Shown here one piece after another: positions 1-12,006 of a stretch of 64,000 bases of DNA. Within the stretch, counting starts at the first letter, position 1; the number at the start of each line of letters is the position of its first letter. The stretch comes from Rhodeus uyekii (Eukaryota > Chordata > Actinopteri > Cypriniformes > Acheilognathidae). The translations under genes and the position numbers were made by a program. Location of the stretch: NCBI GenBank assembly GCA_037043235.1, contig JAWRVZ010000025.1, forward strand, positions 4,316,001 through 4,380,000, in the 5' to 3' direction. Under the pieces are notes generated by a model that saw nothing but the letters and a program-made list of their open reading frames with translations, had not been told where the DNA came from and did no database searches.

Positions 1-1
1 C

Positions 2-223
2 TACTTGACAGACTTGGCACTAGATGACATATTTGAGGACATCGACACGTCAATGTACGACTCCTCTGACATCTCTGTTCTGACGTTTCCTGCACAGAGA
101 AGCGGTGGGGGGGATGATGGCCTGAAGAGCCTTTCCAGCTGCACCTCCAACAGCAGCCTGCAGCTATGTCTCGCTGACCTCAACGACCTGGACCACATCA
201 TGGAGATCCTGGTGCACTCCTGA
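2..223 (+). CDS. sertad2: SERTA domain-containing protein 2-like, C-terminal end (partial)
   Basis: Only the last 73 codons are in the window, and the start lies upstream. The reading frame ends in TGA at 221-223. The visible part holds an acidic block DLALDDIFEDIDTSMYD, followed by a serine-rich linker and the terminal DLDHIMEILV segment. Both are hallmarks of the SERTAD (TRIP-Br) family, whose acidic C-terminus acts as a transactivation region on E2F/DP targets. The SERTA domain itself is not in view. I prefer SERTAD2 over SERTAD1 or 3 because of the C-terminal motif and because human SERTAD2 lies on 2p near AHSA2, while an AHSA gene follows here. The paralogue assignment is an inference from memory. 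No intron interrupts the visible part, as expected for a gene with a single coding exon. Confidence 0.75.
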   Translation, partial: YLTDLALDDIFEDIDTSMYDSSDISVLTFPAQRSGGGDDGLKSLSSCTSNSSLQLCLADLNDLDHIMEILVHS

Positions 224-3200
224 ACCACAGCTCGTACCACAGTGTCCTCATTCAGCCATCCCCATGTTTTCTATGGAAAATGAATAATACAAGGTGTTTT
301 CTTTTTTTAAACAAACAAATATTTTATCTATTTTTATACAAAGGACTGCTATATTTATATATATAATAAGAGGAAACTGCCTGACACACTCTCACTGTAG
401 GATAAATGCAAAATTTTAAGACTTTTAGATGGCCGAGCTTATGTTGCCATCCATCATATTTAAGCAAACTAAGATATGAATATGCAGGGACTTTGGAAAC
501 AAATACGAAGTATTACCATTGACACTTATTTATATTGCATAGGGACTTTTCAAGAAGAAGAGATGGAAGAAAAGTGGATCATAATGGACTCTCTGTAGCT
601 TTTGATGAGCTAAACAACTTTTTTTTTATTTTGTGTGTGTGTGTGATCTCCACTGTATTCTGAAGCATTACATTTACTGTCAGTAATTACAATTATCAAA
701 TCATGTCATGCACATGCAGCACCCACACTACCTCTCAAGATACCAAGAGCTCTTTCTCTATACAAAGACTGTCATTGTTACAACTGTATTTGAATGGTTT
801 CTCTCCAATAACTTTCAAAACACTGCTGGTTGTTTTATATATGGCTCTGTGTTCACAGGAAAGCCAGGATTCAGTCCAAAGCTATAGCTGTAGAAGAAAT
901 GCTTTTGTCTCAATCTTTCTATTCAGAACTTTTCTCTGACTTTGCAGAATGAGCTGTTGCTTGTGTAAAAAGTGATATCTATATTTTCTGATCACTTGGA
1001 CTCTTTCTACTTTCCACGTACATGATTGTCAGACACACAGCCGCCGTCGAATCCCTCGAATGAACATAGTGCCTACAATGGAGAATGAAGACTGCCGACG
1101 ATGAACTGCACACTGTGGACCCACACATAGACTTGCCTGTTTCTTGCTCTACCCCTATGAACTTCCCTGCGTGGGTTGTTTGCCGCTTTTTTGAGCATCT
1201 GTCCTCTAAAGAAGCCATTACCCGAATGTGGGTCCACATCTCCATACTGTCCTTCATTGTGATCTACACTGCAAAACTGCGGATGTCTGTGGATGCCTCT
1301 TGTGCTGTTGTCTCGAAGACAGTTTCTGAATGTCCAAGCTTACTCAAAGGAAACTGAGATTAATCCAAACCTGCTAACTTTATTTCTCTCGTTACGAGCC
1401 ATCTCAACCACAACTCGGTCATTAGTTACTGCTACAACACAAGGTGGTGGATCAGAGCAAAGGCTCTTCGTTTTTGTGCTGCGTTAACATCCACTGAACA
1501 TTAAGTTGCTGCAATCGAATGCAAAGAGCCACAAACTGCGGTCTGCATTAAGACAGGGCAGAGACAAGGGGGAGGGGAAGAGCTAGAGAGCGAGATTAAG
1601 GGGGGAGGGGGGAGTAAAAGCAAACAGCTTCTGTCACGTGGAGAGCTGTGCTAGTGGTAAATGCTACATTGAGAGTTTGACAACAGCTGGTATGTGTACA
1701 CTCTCATTGGTGCAATCGCAACAAGCCCCGCCCCCAGTTCTCCTGCCGACCAATCGTTTTCCTTCAGAGGAGGACCTTTGTTCTACATGTAGAAGTGGTT
1801 CACTTTGTTTGGAAAGCATTTCCTTGCCTATAGATGCTCTCTTTTATCATTAATGGCTTGCGAGACATTTTACATTCTTAATTTGGCTTAAATTTAGGAA
1901 TTCCAACTAAAGTACAAAAAGATATTCATATAATAATATTAATGATATTGTTCAAGGTGGCAGGAGAGATGGGCTTGCACGTCCTTTTAACTCTGCTTTC
2001 TCCCTTCACACGCACCGCCGCAGAGAAAACCTGACACTCACAAAGTTTACACTCAGAGTTTAGAAAACATGTTTGTGTTAGATTGTAACCATAAACCAGA
2101 GACTATGGTGTGACCATCGGCGTTACATCAGCAACCTGTTTTTAATGCTGAGAGCTGTGGGTTTGAGTGTGTAGCTTTTTAAGCTTTGTAAGCTTGATCA
2201 GTTTGTTTCTTTCTCTTTTTATTTGTGTTGTTTGTGTGTGTGTGTGTGTGTATATATATTTGTATTTATACATTTTCTTGTTTTTTTTGTTAACTAAAGA
2301 TCATGAGATAATATATTGCTTTTTATTTAACATTTAAATATGATCGTAGACTTTGGTCTTTAGGAGGGTTTATTTGTTTTTTTGAAGCGTGATTTGTACT
2401 TCACCTCCTCTTCTTAGTAATAATTAACATGTACATAGATGATGAAGAATTATGAAGAGATGTTTATCATTGAAATGTTTGTAAAGGTTTTGATCTGTGC
2501 TGACTCTGAACTGAGCAATGATGGGATTTTCTTTACTGTTTTCAGTTCCCTTTGGACCAGGCAGTTTAGGCAGCTTTTTAACGGTTTTTATGCTCAAGTG
2601 GTTAACTTAATCGAGGAGAGCATTCAGTTGTTGGCCTCATTTAAATGTGATGTCTCCTGCTGCTTGAATTTCAGTGTCTTTTTATTTTTTTACAGTAATC
2701 AGTCCCAGGAGCCTCTGGTTTTAAACTAATGTTCAATATGGTTTTGTCTCGGCGTGTATTGCAGAAATGCACAGAGCAGCAGTGAGAAATGGTTTATGCT
2801 GTGTTGTAAACTTGCGAATGGCTTACTCAAATAATGTAGGGTACGTTTAATGTACCAGTTGCACAGAGAAAACAAAAAGCAGCAAAAGTTTTTATTTTCA
2901 TGCTCCTTCTCAAATTTGCTTATTTGTGAAGCACAAAATAGTCATCACTTCATCTTGTTAATTTGGCAATTTAATTTAAGTGAAAAAATACTATCCTAAT
3001 GAAATTGTAATATCAGAAACCTCAAAATGTCACTTTGTCTTAAGTGCAATATGAATATAAAGCGCTGTTTTGCCTACTTGCTAATGACACAATGTAGTGA
3101 GCCTATAACTTTAAATGGCAATTACAATTTTTTTTTTTATCCGTACAATTTAATTTCCCTCAGAAACTGTCCTGTGATCTGTTGCTATCTGTTTTGAACA

Positions 3201-3290
3201 CAGATTTTATGATGTCTGTAAATAATAAAGCATTTTCTTTTGCAGTCATATTCTATGCAATACATTGTAGCAGGTCAGTATGTTAAATAA
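224..3290 (+). other. Probable long 3' UTR of the SERTAD2-like gene
   Basis: No credible coding sequence is present. The stretch is AT-rich and contains a purine-rich run around 1556-1620, a GT/TA microsatellite at about 2233-2258, and poly(A) signals AATAAA at 3224-3229 and again near 3285. Mammalian SERTAD2 also has a multi-kilobase 3' UTR, so transcription through to about 3.25 kb is plausible. Short open frames here (for example 1085-1357) show no family resemblance. Confidence 0.5.
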
Positions 3291-3518
3291 AAAATGGAAA
3301 TGGAAACGTGTGTATTTACTCAGCATCCAAAACAAGTCAAGGACACTTCTTTCTTTTTTTTAAGTCTGATAAAAACCAACAGGCAATGTGAAGTAAACAA
3401 GGCAGTTAAGAATATAGAAAAGCTGGACATACATTGCCCCCTAAAGGCAAACTCTGAATGCATGTGAACCGAGTGATTGATTTACTTTTGCCATTACAGT
3501 ATATGCTATATCTTATAT

Positions 3519-3987
3519 ACAGTATTGTTCAAAAATAATAGCATTACAATGTGACTAACCAGAATAATCCAGGTTTTTAGTACAGTATTTAAATTTGTAT
3601 TGCTACTTGGCAGACAAGTGACCAGGCGTCAAGTACAATGTCTTGAACGACCCATTTTCCTCAGGCTTTCAATGCATGTTCAACAAGATGCTGGCTTCAT
3701 CCTTAAATAGAGGCCACCTGATTCACACCTTTTTTTTTTTTTCACTAAATTGATGACCTCAGTAATTGAATGCCACACTGCTATTTTTTTAACACACCCC
3801 TTTCAAACAATTGCCCAATTGCACAGCCTTAAGAGCGTGTGTATCATGAATTCTGGGTCTTGTTAGTTTTCTGAGAATCTACTGCATCTACTGGTAACTT
3901 GTTTGCACGTAGCAATAAAAAATGTACAAAAACCCTGTATTATTCTGGTTAGTCACATTGTACTGCTATTATTTTGAACAATAGTAT
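3519..3987. mobile_element. Internally deleted Tc1/mariner-like transposon with long inverted ends
   Basis: The left end (from about 3519, AGTATTGTTCAAAAATAATA) and the right end (about 3890-3987) are inverted repeats of roughly 100 bp. The stretch AATGTGACTAACCAGAATAA occurs at the left and its complement at the right. Inside, antisense around 3640-3665, is a remnant resembling the start of a fish Tc1-type transposase (reading MGRSRH). The catalytic DDE region is missing. It is a non-autonomous derivative of about 470 bp with TA-rich flanks, lying between the SERTAD2-like gene and ahsa1. Confidence 0.8.
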
Positions 3988-3989
3988 TT

Positions 3990-5190
3990 ATGTATATTGC
4001 ATATACTTCACAAACATAAGTTATATAATGTATATATCAGAATATTAAGGGTACCACTTCAGTCTTCTATAATAAAAAGCTGTACATTAAAATTGGGATT
4101 TTACACCAAGATGCATTTCATGTATATAAATGAATTAAAAAATGATGTTTGCTTTCTGTGAATCTATTTGTTAAACATTTGAATTCAAACTCTAATATGG
4201 CTTTCTTGGAGGCTGTCTGCACATGGATCGAATTGCTTGCAACAAACAGATGCATTAATAATGCATAATAATAACACGTAAGAAGAAATCTGCTGTCAAC
4301 CCCATAGAAAGTCTCAGCCATATTTCTCCTTCTTAAACAGCTGGCTGATTAAAACTGTTATAAGCATTTCAAATGCCATGCTCTTCTTTATAAACACATC
4401 ACATGTCTGCTGCAGTCCTCCTGGGACTGGACGACAACTGCCAAGAAGAACAGTCAGCAAAGTGGGGGAAAGACCAACGTGGCTCTGAAAGCCACAGGAC
4501 TGTGGTTCTCAGATAAATATGATGTATATCTGACCATATTCTTACTAGATTAGACTAAAGATTCTTGAAAAATGTTGGCTCTCCAAAAATGTATATACTG
4601 TATGTCATTTTTAATAATTATACTGTATATTTGCACCTTGTGTCCAATTTTTGTATCCGTTTGACATTTACAACATAACAATGATGCACGAAGCAGAACT
4701 ACTGAACACTTCCTGTTTAGCTAATCTGGTCAATTTGCTTACCTGTCAGTTTCCTCTAAATAATTCATTTGATTTCATGTGTCGGCTTTTTACTTCCAGA
4801 AGGTTTAAAAGGATTCAAGGATCTTTCTCTAATACCTTGTTTCTTCTTGATCTTTTAATTTCCTGCCAAGAAAACAAAATATAGCTATATATATATATAA
4901 AACATAACTTGGACTCAAATAATTTGGACTATTTATCAAAGTCATATGTTTAACCGATTTGTGTTTAGACTTGTTGTCCAACAAAATTGAGTCTGCCAAA
5001 AGGTTAAAATGGAAAAGTTTTAAAACGGTTTACACTGGATGAATTTTGAGTGTTTTTGAAGGATACCTAATGCATGGTGATTACTAAAATATATGATTGG
5101 GGGAAAGGGAAATATAAAGTACTACTACCAAAATATGGACAGTTAACAGGCTATGGTACTAACAATATACTAGTAGCCTTCTTGAACTTA
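3990..5190. other. Intergenic, nothing recognised
   Basis: AT-rich sequence with only short spurious open frames. I see no gene, RNA or complete repeat. Confidence 0.5.
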
Positions 5191-5219
5191 TGGTAAACTT
5201 TTTTTTCTGAGCACACCTA

Positions 5220-5635
5220 CCAGAAACCTTCCATCGGTCAACGAGCGACGACTTGTGGTACGTACCCTTCACAGAGGGGCAAAAAATCACTCTCAAGAAC
5301 ATTTTTGTTCACCATTCCTTGCTGGTGGAACAACCTCCCTGCCTTCCAGAATGCAGAGTCCTTGGCAATATTCAAAAGACTGCTAAAAAACTCACCTTTT
5401 TCGTGAACACCTAACATGACACACACCACCTCAACTTTATATAAAAAAATAAAATAAAATAAAAACCTTCCTTCCTCTATTCTCCAGGCTTGTACTACTG
5501 TGTAATGTTTGAAACTTTGTATTGTAAGCACTCTTATGTACTTTTGTATCTTCATGATAAATCGTTTTCTGTTTTCCTCAAGTTGTAAGTCGCTTTGGAT
5601 AAAAGCGTTTGCTAAATGAATAAATATAAATATAT
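5220..5635 (+). mobile_element. 3' fragment of a LINE (L2-type tail)
   Basis: Around 5310-5400 the plus strand, with frame breaks, reads like the conserved end of fish non-LTR elements (WNNLPAFQNAESLAIFKRLL). It ends at about 5583-5612 with the widespread fish retroposon tail GTAAGTCGCTTTGGATAAAA followed by AT-rich repeats. A similar tail ends the SINE at 30331-30460. The open frame on the opposite strand (5238-5555) is a shadow of this element and not a gene. Confidence 0.65.
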
Positions 5636-5639
5636 GATA

Positions 5640-6310
5640 AACTGATAGAATATTTACTCCAAAGGGTGATCAGAAAGTTGTGAGGAGGAACATGAGGGAA
5701 AACATCAAAACGAATTTAATTAAGATCTCTAATTTAATGACTGTCGAATGCTAACAATTGTAGAAACATTGCACTTTCTTACACAACTGCGTGTCTTAAG
5801 GCCAAACAGAAGATCAGACTAAAAATCAAAGATCAGGAAGCATTCTTTACCTGAGCGCCACCTGCTGGACTCACTATGTTCTTTCGACTAAAAGGTGAAA
5901 AAAAAAATTACAGGATCATAAAAACCCTGTTCTTCCCACATATTTTATTTTCGCATTTCGGTTTGAGATAAAGATCTAATAACATAAATAATTAAATAAT
6001 TGTTTTAGTTATGTTAGTTAATAAATATGGATATAGAGTTTCAGTGTTTCAAAGGCACTTTCCTTCCATTAGGACAATTTCTTTCCTAAATAGTGTTAGA
6101 AAGTGTTAGTAGTTAGTGTTTATTTCTTCGATATTATATTATCTCCGGGGCTTTTAATAGCTACACTTTCTTTTCTTTTTTTTACAGGAGGTTGTCTGAA
6201 TGTCAGTCGAGTTGAGAGATAATATTTTGGGAGTTATTTGGGAAGGGTGAGATTCAGAGGGTTGTACTGAGGTAATGAGGATTAATTGCCAAGAAGGTCC
6301 ACAGGTTTCT
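5640..6310. other. Intergenic, upstream of ahsa1
   Basis: No open frame or repeat is recognised. The sequence is AT-rich with a G-run near 6380-6400 just downstream. Confidence 0.4.
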
Positions 6311-6312
6311 CG

Positions 6313-6330
6313 CTTCTAGAAGAAACTTCG
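6313..6330. promoter_or_regulatory. Candidate heat shock element upstream of ahsa1
   Basis: TTCTAGAAGAAACTTC at 6314-6329 is a TTCnnGAA pair (6314-6321) followed directly by a GAAnnTTC pair (6322-6329). These are four HSF-type units in two inverted pairs, about 370 bp before the ahsa1 start codon. AHSA1 homologues are known to be heat-inducible through HSF1. The role here is inferred, and spacing between the two pairs is not the ideal continuous array. Confidence 0.45.
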
Positions 6331-6696
6331 TCACCAAGTTCTGACTCTGGTACTTTCTACGGGGCTTAATAAAGGTCTCTTGGGGGGGTTGGGGGGCAGC
6401 CAACCTCTCGACTAGCCTACTCCTTACAAACAGCTTTATCTTTTGCTCCGTGCCTCCTTAGGACTCTCCATTATTAACAGTTTAGTTGTGTGCACTTTAG
6501 ACAAGCCTACTCGTTCCGTTGTTTACTGTTCCTGAATAATCTCATTAATATTTACACTCCTTCATCGACGCAGCAAATCAGATGAGCTCCTGCTGCACGC
6601 GTTTATGCAGAAATTTACATATGTCAATCTGAGCTACTAACCGCATCCGCAGTTTATCGGAACATCTCAGTTCTATTTAATCATATAAATTCTGTC

Positions 6697-7401
6697 ATGG
6701 CCAAATGGGGAGAGGGAGACCCGCGTTGGATTGTAGAAGAAAGAGCAGATGCGACGAATGTCAATAACTGGCACTGGTAAGTAGCAGGTGCAAATATACA
6801 GTGTAAGTTTGGTCGCTACAGTGTGGTTAAGGGCATGCCTTTAATGCTATAGGACTGTTAGGAGGTGTCTTTTCATAAATTAAATTAGACTATCTGGAGG
6901 GTCAATATTTATCAATCTAGATTTTTTTAAAGTTATTATATATTGGGGATTTTAAGTTCATATGTATCAGGGAAAGCATACAACAGCAGATTCTGTTTTT
7001 AACACTTTCTACCTTCACATGCATTCAACAGCTACAGTCTCTATATGTGCGGACTGAAACTGTATATATAAAACTATATGATTCAGACATGTTTAAAATT
7101 AAGTAGCCTTTTTCACGTCATGTCACATGGAATGGCCTTAAAGGGTTTGACATTTCATATGCCTTCATCTAATTTCTAATAGATTCACAGAGCCCTTAGG
7201 TTAGTTTTTCCAGTGTTTGCAGAAGCTTCTGGAATGTCCTGTAGTTCAATGTGAGGGGTTGGCACAAGTTATTTTTGGAAGTACAAGAATGTGAGACAGA
7301 ATTAGACAGGGTGTTCTGATGAAAAGCAAATGAAGTAGGGCCTTTGAAATGTCCCACTTGAAATGCATTAGATATTGCTTTGTTTTTTATTTTTTTTGCA
7401 T

Positions 7402-7449
<48 letters not shown>

Positions 7450-10400
7450 GTGTGTGTGTGTATAAGTTACTTGGTGTGTCTGTTTATCTTACACCTTTTA
7501 CAATAGGAATATTCAGGTAGGGAACGGATAGTCAAATCTAGCCTAAACTATAAAGTACACACCCGCCCACAGGCTGAAGTTCTTCAGGAATGACGTAGAA
7601 GTTTCCAATGTGGTTGTTCTTTTTTGAGGCTCAGTTTGTGGTCATAAGTCCCAAGACAATCACAACTTATTTTATATGTTACAAAACAAAGCAGTTAATG
7701 CAAAAAAACAAACAAATAAAACTTTAAATGAGCTAAGCTAAGAGCTCTATAATCAAACTCTTAACAGCAATATTGGAGATGCTGTGTTAAGCGTCCCTCG
7801 ATAGGGCGCCAGGTGTCCTTCACGCTTAAAGTAGGTAGTATCTAAGGAGTGCTTTACTCCTCAGTCTCTTTATACTTGTTTTGGGGGAATTCCAGGTCAA
7901 TATCAATCACTTTGGCACATGTCCAATAGTTCCTATAGTTCCTTTCTTCTCCTATAGTTGTCTTTTTTCTTACCGTATAGCATCTGGGCCAATCGGACAC
8001 ACAATTGTTCATTATGTTTAATGAATAATCCAACAGACGTCTCAAGACTGTAGCAAGTAAAGGTCCAAGTAGGCCCAAGCAGGGGCCAAGATGTCTGCTC
8101 TTCCCTGACCATTATCTGCTTTAATTCCCCCTGGCTGACACTAGTCCATCAACTAGCGGACCTCAGAGACATTCCAGGTGGGGGAAGGGACTCTTGTCCA
8201 TAGAATCAGTCCCCTGTTCTGTTTCTGGTTCCCTTTTACGTTCATTTTAGCTACGTATATGTCATAATGTGTATGTGTTTGTTTAGATTAGTTATGTTAT
8301 GTTTCTGATTTAGTAAAAACTTTTGTGTACATTACTGATCCCAATATTTTTATTAATTATATAATTAATAATTAGTTAATTAGTGAATTTTCATTTTGAG
8401 CTAATTCGCTACATTACACTCTTTTTTCTTGCTTACTGTCGTCTTCGTCAGTCTTATCGCTGCTTGTGGTTTGACACCCCTGTGTGGCCTCTCATTAGCT
8501 AGCCTTTGTGGTTAATTGCAAACATTAAGTTCATGAATTTACTTTTCACAGCTCTCTCTCATTTAATCCTGTTCTATAGTTTAAACAAAAGAAGCCAAGA
8601 ACATTTGTTTATACTCTGTATAAGTACCATTTTAAGTATTGCAGGTACTATCCTAACATATAGAATTCAAGCATCTTTATATTTAAGCATTATACGTTAT
8701 TAACTTAAAAGCTAGAAAAATAATATTGCTTTGAAACAGGTAAGCAGCAGTGTCAAAACAGTATATACCAAAAAGCACACATATATAACGTGTATGGATG
8801 TGTGTGCCCAATGTATGCCACATATGCCAATGTGAAGACAAACAATGAGACAGTCTTATCTGTCTGATTACTCAAATTTGGAGAAATTGATATTAATAGT
8901 TCATAGCATAGTTCTTTTTTGCAATATCATATCGTCATCATATTCTCTCAAATAAACCATGCTTGTAATTATTTAATTTTCTTAATCTTCTTACAGGACA
9001 GAGAGAGATGTCACAAGCTGGTCTCAGGATGTAATAAATAGCCTCCTTCTTGGGATTCGTGTAGAGGGAGAAGAAGGCTCATGCGAAATCACAGATGTCA
9101 GCAATATAGACGGCGAGGCATCCATCAACAACCGCAAAGGGAAACTCATCTTCTTCTATGAGTGGATTGTTAAAGCATCATGGACAGGTGAATGAAAGTT
9201 CTGTTTGCAAACACAACATAATAGTTGAGTGCATTTGTGAATCTTCAAGATCTTTTTTCTTCACTTTAGGAACAAATAAAAGTGGAATCAAATATAAAGG
9301 CACTGTGGAAATACCAAATCTCTCTGATGAAAATGACATGGATGACTTAGATGTAAGTGAACCTCACTCCTAATCAAAGACTCTTTCTATACAAAAGAAT
9401 ATGTTGCATGAAAATCTAATTTATGTGCATTTGTACAGATCTGTGTTAGGCTGTGTAAAGATCAGCCAAGCACTCCGCTGACTGATCTCATGAGGAGAGA
9501 GGGAGTCAAGAAAATCAGAATGTCACTGGGCAACTATATAAAACATCTTAAAACAGGTAATGGTTCTAAAACATAATTTATGAGTCATACCTGATTTGTT
9601 TTATTTTGTATAGTTAATCATATTCTTCTGACTTGTTTTTACAGAGTTCTCTCAGGGTATGATTTTACCAACAGAAAATGCACTTAACAAACAGAATCAG
9701 GAGCCACAAGCCAAGGTCAAATTGGACAATACCCAAGTAAGTTCTCATAAACTTGAGTTCCCTAAGAGTTGTTTTCTGGTAGAAATAACAGAAATAAATG
9801 CTAGATAGTGAAATGACCATCTCTCACATATATATATTGATTCTCCAACTCCACAGATTGGATCCTCCGCTACAGGTAACTCTTCCAACACTGGAGTCAA
9901 AATTCCAACAGTGTCTTTTAGTCTGAAAGACACCTTCCTTACCTCACCAGAAGAGTTGTACAGGGTTTTCCTAAACAAAGAGGTCAGGATCACTCTCCTA
10001 CTGTCCTGTGGTCAATATAAATGCAATCAAAACAATAATTTTAGATGTATCCTGGTGGTCTTTTATGCACTCACTTTGCTCCTTGTCTTTTTATGGTGTA
10101 GATGGTACAGGCGTTTACACACCTTGCTGCTTTTGTTGATGGCTGCTCGGGTGGCAAATTCCGATTGCTGGAAGGAAATGTTCATGGAGAATTTGCGGAA
10201 CTGGTAGGAATACAAATATTATAATAAAAATCATTTTAAATAAATGTTAATTTAATGTTAAATCTGTTAATTTAAATTATCTAGTGAGAATTTGACTTTG
10301 ACAGCCACTTTCTCTAATGAAGTGTCATTTTCAAAAATGTATTTAAAAAATCTTGTCCTTTCCTTTTAGATTCCGGACCAGAAAATTGTCATGAGATGGA

Positions 10401-10798
10401 GGTTTTCAAGTTGGCCAACTGGTATTTATTCATTTTTTTATTTGTATATGTTAATATAGTTTTATTATCTTTTTAATGAATCCATATACTACTTTTAATA
10501 AATTAGTAATAATAATAAAGTAATACTTTTTTTCCTATAATATTTGTTTTGTTCCTGTGTTCATCCCTATCATTGGGTCTGTTTGATTTAATCTGAGCTA
10601 TATTTTATTTTTAATTCTCTTTAAGGACATGCAGCAACTGTTATTTTAAACTTTGCGAACCGAGGCAGTGAGACTGAGCTGATTCTGGAGGCCAGAGGAG
10701 TTCCCAGCAATGAGGAGGAAAGAATGAAAGAGGGGTGGCAGAGATACTACTTTGATGCCATTAAACAGACATTTGGATATGGAGCACGACTCTGCTAA
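6697..10798 (+). CDS. ahsa1: Activator of Hsp90 ATPase 1 (Aha1), complete
   Basis: Nine coding exons: 6697-6776, 8997-9187, 9270-9352, 9439-9556, 9645-9736, 9857-9982, 10102-10203, 10370-10421, 10626-10798. They splice in frame to 338 aa, the length of human AHSA1. The protein is a cytosolic co-chaperone that binds Hsp90 dimers and stimulates ATP hydrolysis. The N-terminal domain carries NVNNWHW (near residue 22) and RKGK (near residue 78), the conserved Hsp90-contacting motifs. The C-terminal AHSA1/START-like domain begins with VKIPT and runs through LTSPEELYRVF to the terminal GYGARLC. An intact RKGK and the full second domain favour ahsa1 over the AHSA2 type. Zebrafish-type fish can carry a and b copies, and I cannot say which this is. 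All introns are GT-AG. A poly(A) signal AATAAA is at 11098-11103. Confidence 0.96.
7403..7462. repeat. CA / TA / TG self-complementary microsatellite
   Basis: In ahsa1 intron 1, about 18 CA units (7403-7438) run into a TA stretch (7439-7449) and then about six TG units (to about 7460). The whole tract is close to an inverted repeat. Confidence 0.9.
7793..8413 (-). mobile_element. Possible LTR remnant with primer-binding-like site
   Basis: Read on the minus strand, the block starts TGTAGCGAATTAGC near 8413 and contains a TATA-like TATAAAGAGACTG near 7875. It reaches GGACACC and then TGGCGCCC (about 7804-7811) followed by GGGAC. TGGCGCC is the start of a lysine-tRNA-type primer binding site of LTR elements. 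No gag or pol sequence follows, and I found no clear target duplication, so the identification is tentative. It lies antisense in ahsa1 intron 1. Confidence 0.35.
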
Positions 10799-11280
10799 GC
10801 TAAAGCTCAGGACATAAACACATTGACTAAAGAAGTGACATCTGTGAAAGTGTGAATATGAAACACTTGTGTATATCCTGCTTGCAACAGTTAGTTGGAT
10901 GCCCACAAACACCTGTGCCTTCTCAATGAAAAATAGTTGCCTAGATTCTTACTGTATTTGTTATTGCATTTCATTAGAGCTTATGTCATGTTTGAGTGTA
11001 ATATGTACGTTTAAGTGTTATGTCTGGGCATTTCAGATATACTTATAAGAGTGTTTTATAAGTGAAATTATGTTTGCCTGTGATGAAGTGGAAGCCGAAT
11101 AAATTGTATGATCATTATTTCTCTTAAATATATAAATGAGATTTTGTGGAAACTTGTGGAAATAACTTATAAGAGCCTTTAACCATGCTAATCACTCGAA
11201 ACATTTGGTGGACTATATAATACACTTAATTCTATACATGTATAGTAATAATTCTTATTTCATATTTTACATCTCCCATA
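10799..11280 (+). other. 3' UTR of ahsa1 and short spacer
   Basis: AATAAA at 11098-11103 is the likely poly(A) signal, giving a 3' UTR of about 320 nt. No other gene is visible before the sel1l promoter. Confidence 0.6.
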
Positions 11281-11418
11281 TTGTTTACTTCACACACAGC
11301 TGAGAAACAGTCAGCTGCTCACACTCACAGTCCTTCCCACATCCTGCAAACTGTCGTGTACACTTCTGCTCCACTCGCGTGTCTCAGCAGCCGTAATGCT
11401 CTTGTGTGTGCACAGCTG

Positions 11419-11482
11419 ATTGGTCAACGGACTCTTGGAGCGCAGCGATTGGCTGTCAGCTGCGGTCTCGTATTCTGATTGG
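11419..11482. promoter_or_regulatory. Three evenly spaced inverted CCAAT boxes, sel1l promoter
   Basis: ATTGG occurs at 11419-11423, 11448-11452 and 11478-11482, a spacing of 29 and 30 bp, in a GC-richer stretch about 520 bp before the sel1l start codon. Regularly spaced CCAAT boxes about 30 bp apart are typical of NF-Y-driven promoters. I searched for the ER stress element (CCAAT-N9-CCACG) around each box and did not find it. Confidence 0.5.
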
Positions 11483-12006
11483 TGAAGCCGCAGCGGATTA
11501 GGAAATAGGGGGTCGGTCAGTGAACAGAAATATGCTGAAACACGAGAAACCCTAAAGACGGCTGAACTATTACGGTCTTGTGTTGTTGAATTTGATAGAC
11601 ATCGCAGTTGCCTTGGAAACATTATTCCGGAATTCGTGCTGGAAATAATTTAATGGTCCGCAATCGCCACAGAATTTGTCTCAGAGAAGTGCTGTTTGTT
11701 TAGCTCTGCTAGCTGTCACTGAGTTAGTTACACTGAGCTGCTAACTGCAAATGCTTTAGTTGTTGTGTTAATGTTAAATGTATGCGAATGGATTGTTTTG
11801 CTATAATCCAGTTTGCCTTTTGGGAGAAGTTTCTCTTTGACTGGCTTGCTGGTCAAGTTCTATAGCCAGTGGGTTATGCAGTCAGCAGTTCACTGACAGA
11901 TTTCTATAGCTAGATGGCTACTTAGGATAACATATAGCTGATGTGTTGATTTAGTTATTTAAGTCATATTTTTAGTCGTTCACTGCGTTTTGCACACTCT
12001 GACAAC

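Noticed and set aside
1085..1357. 90-codon open frame in the first kilobases
   Set aside because: No family resemblance. It lies in a probable 3' UTR, and another frame on the opposite strand overlaps it fully.
5238..5555. 105-codon frame on the minus strand
   Set aside because: It is the reverse of a LINE 3' fragment whose plus strand reads as degraded retroposon protein and ends in a typical tail.
11400..11490. ER stress element near the sel1l CCAAT boxes
   Set aside because: None of the three boxes has CCACG at nine bases or the ERSE-II spacing, on either strand.
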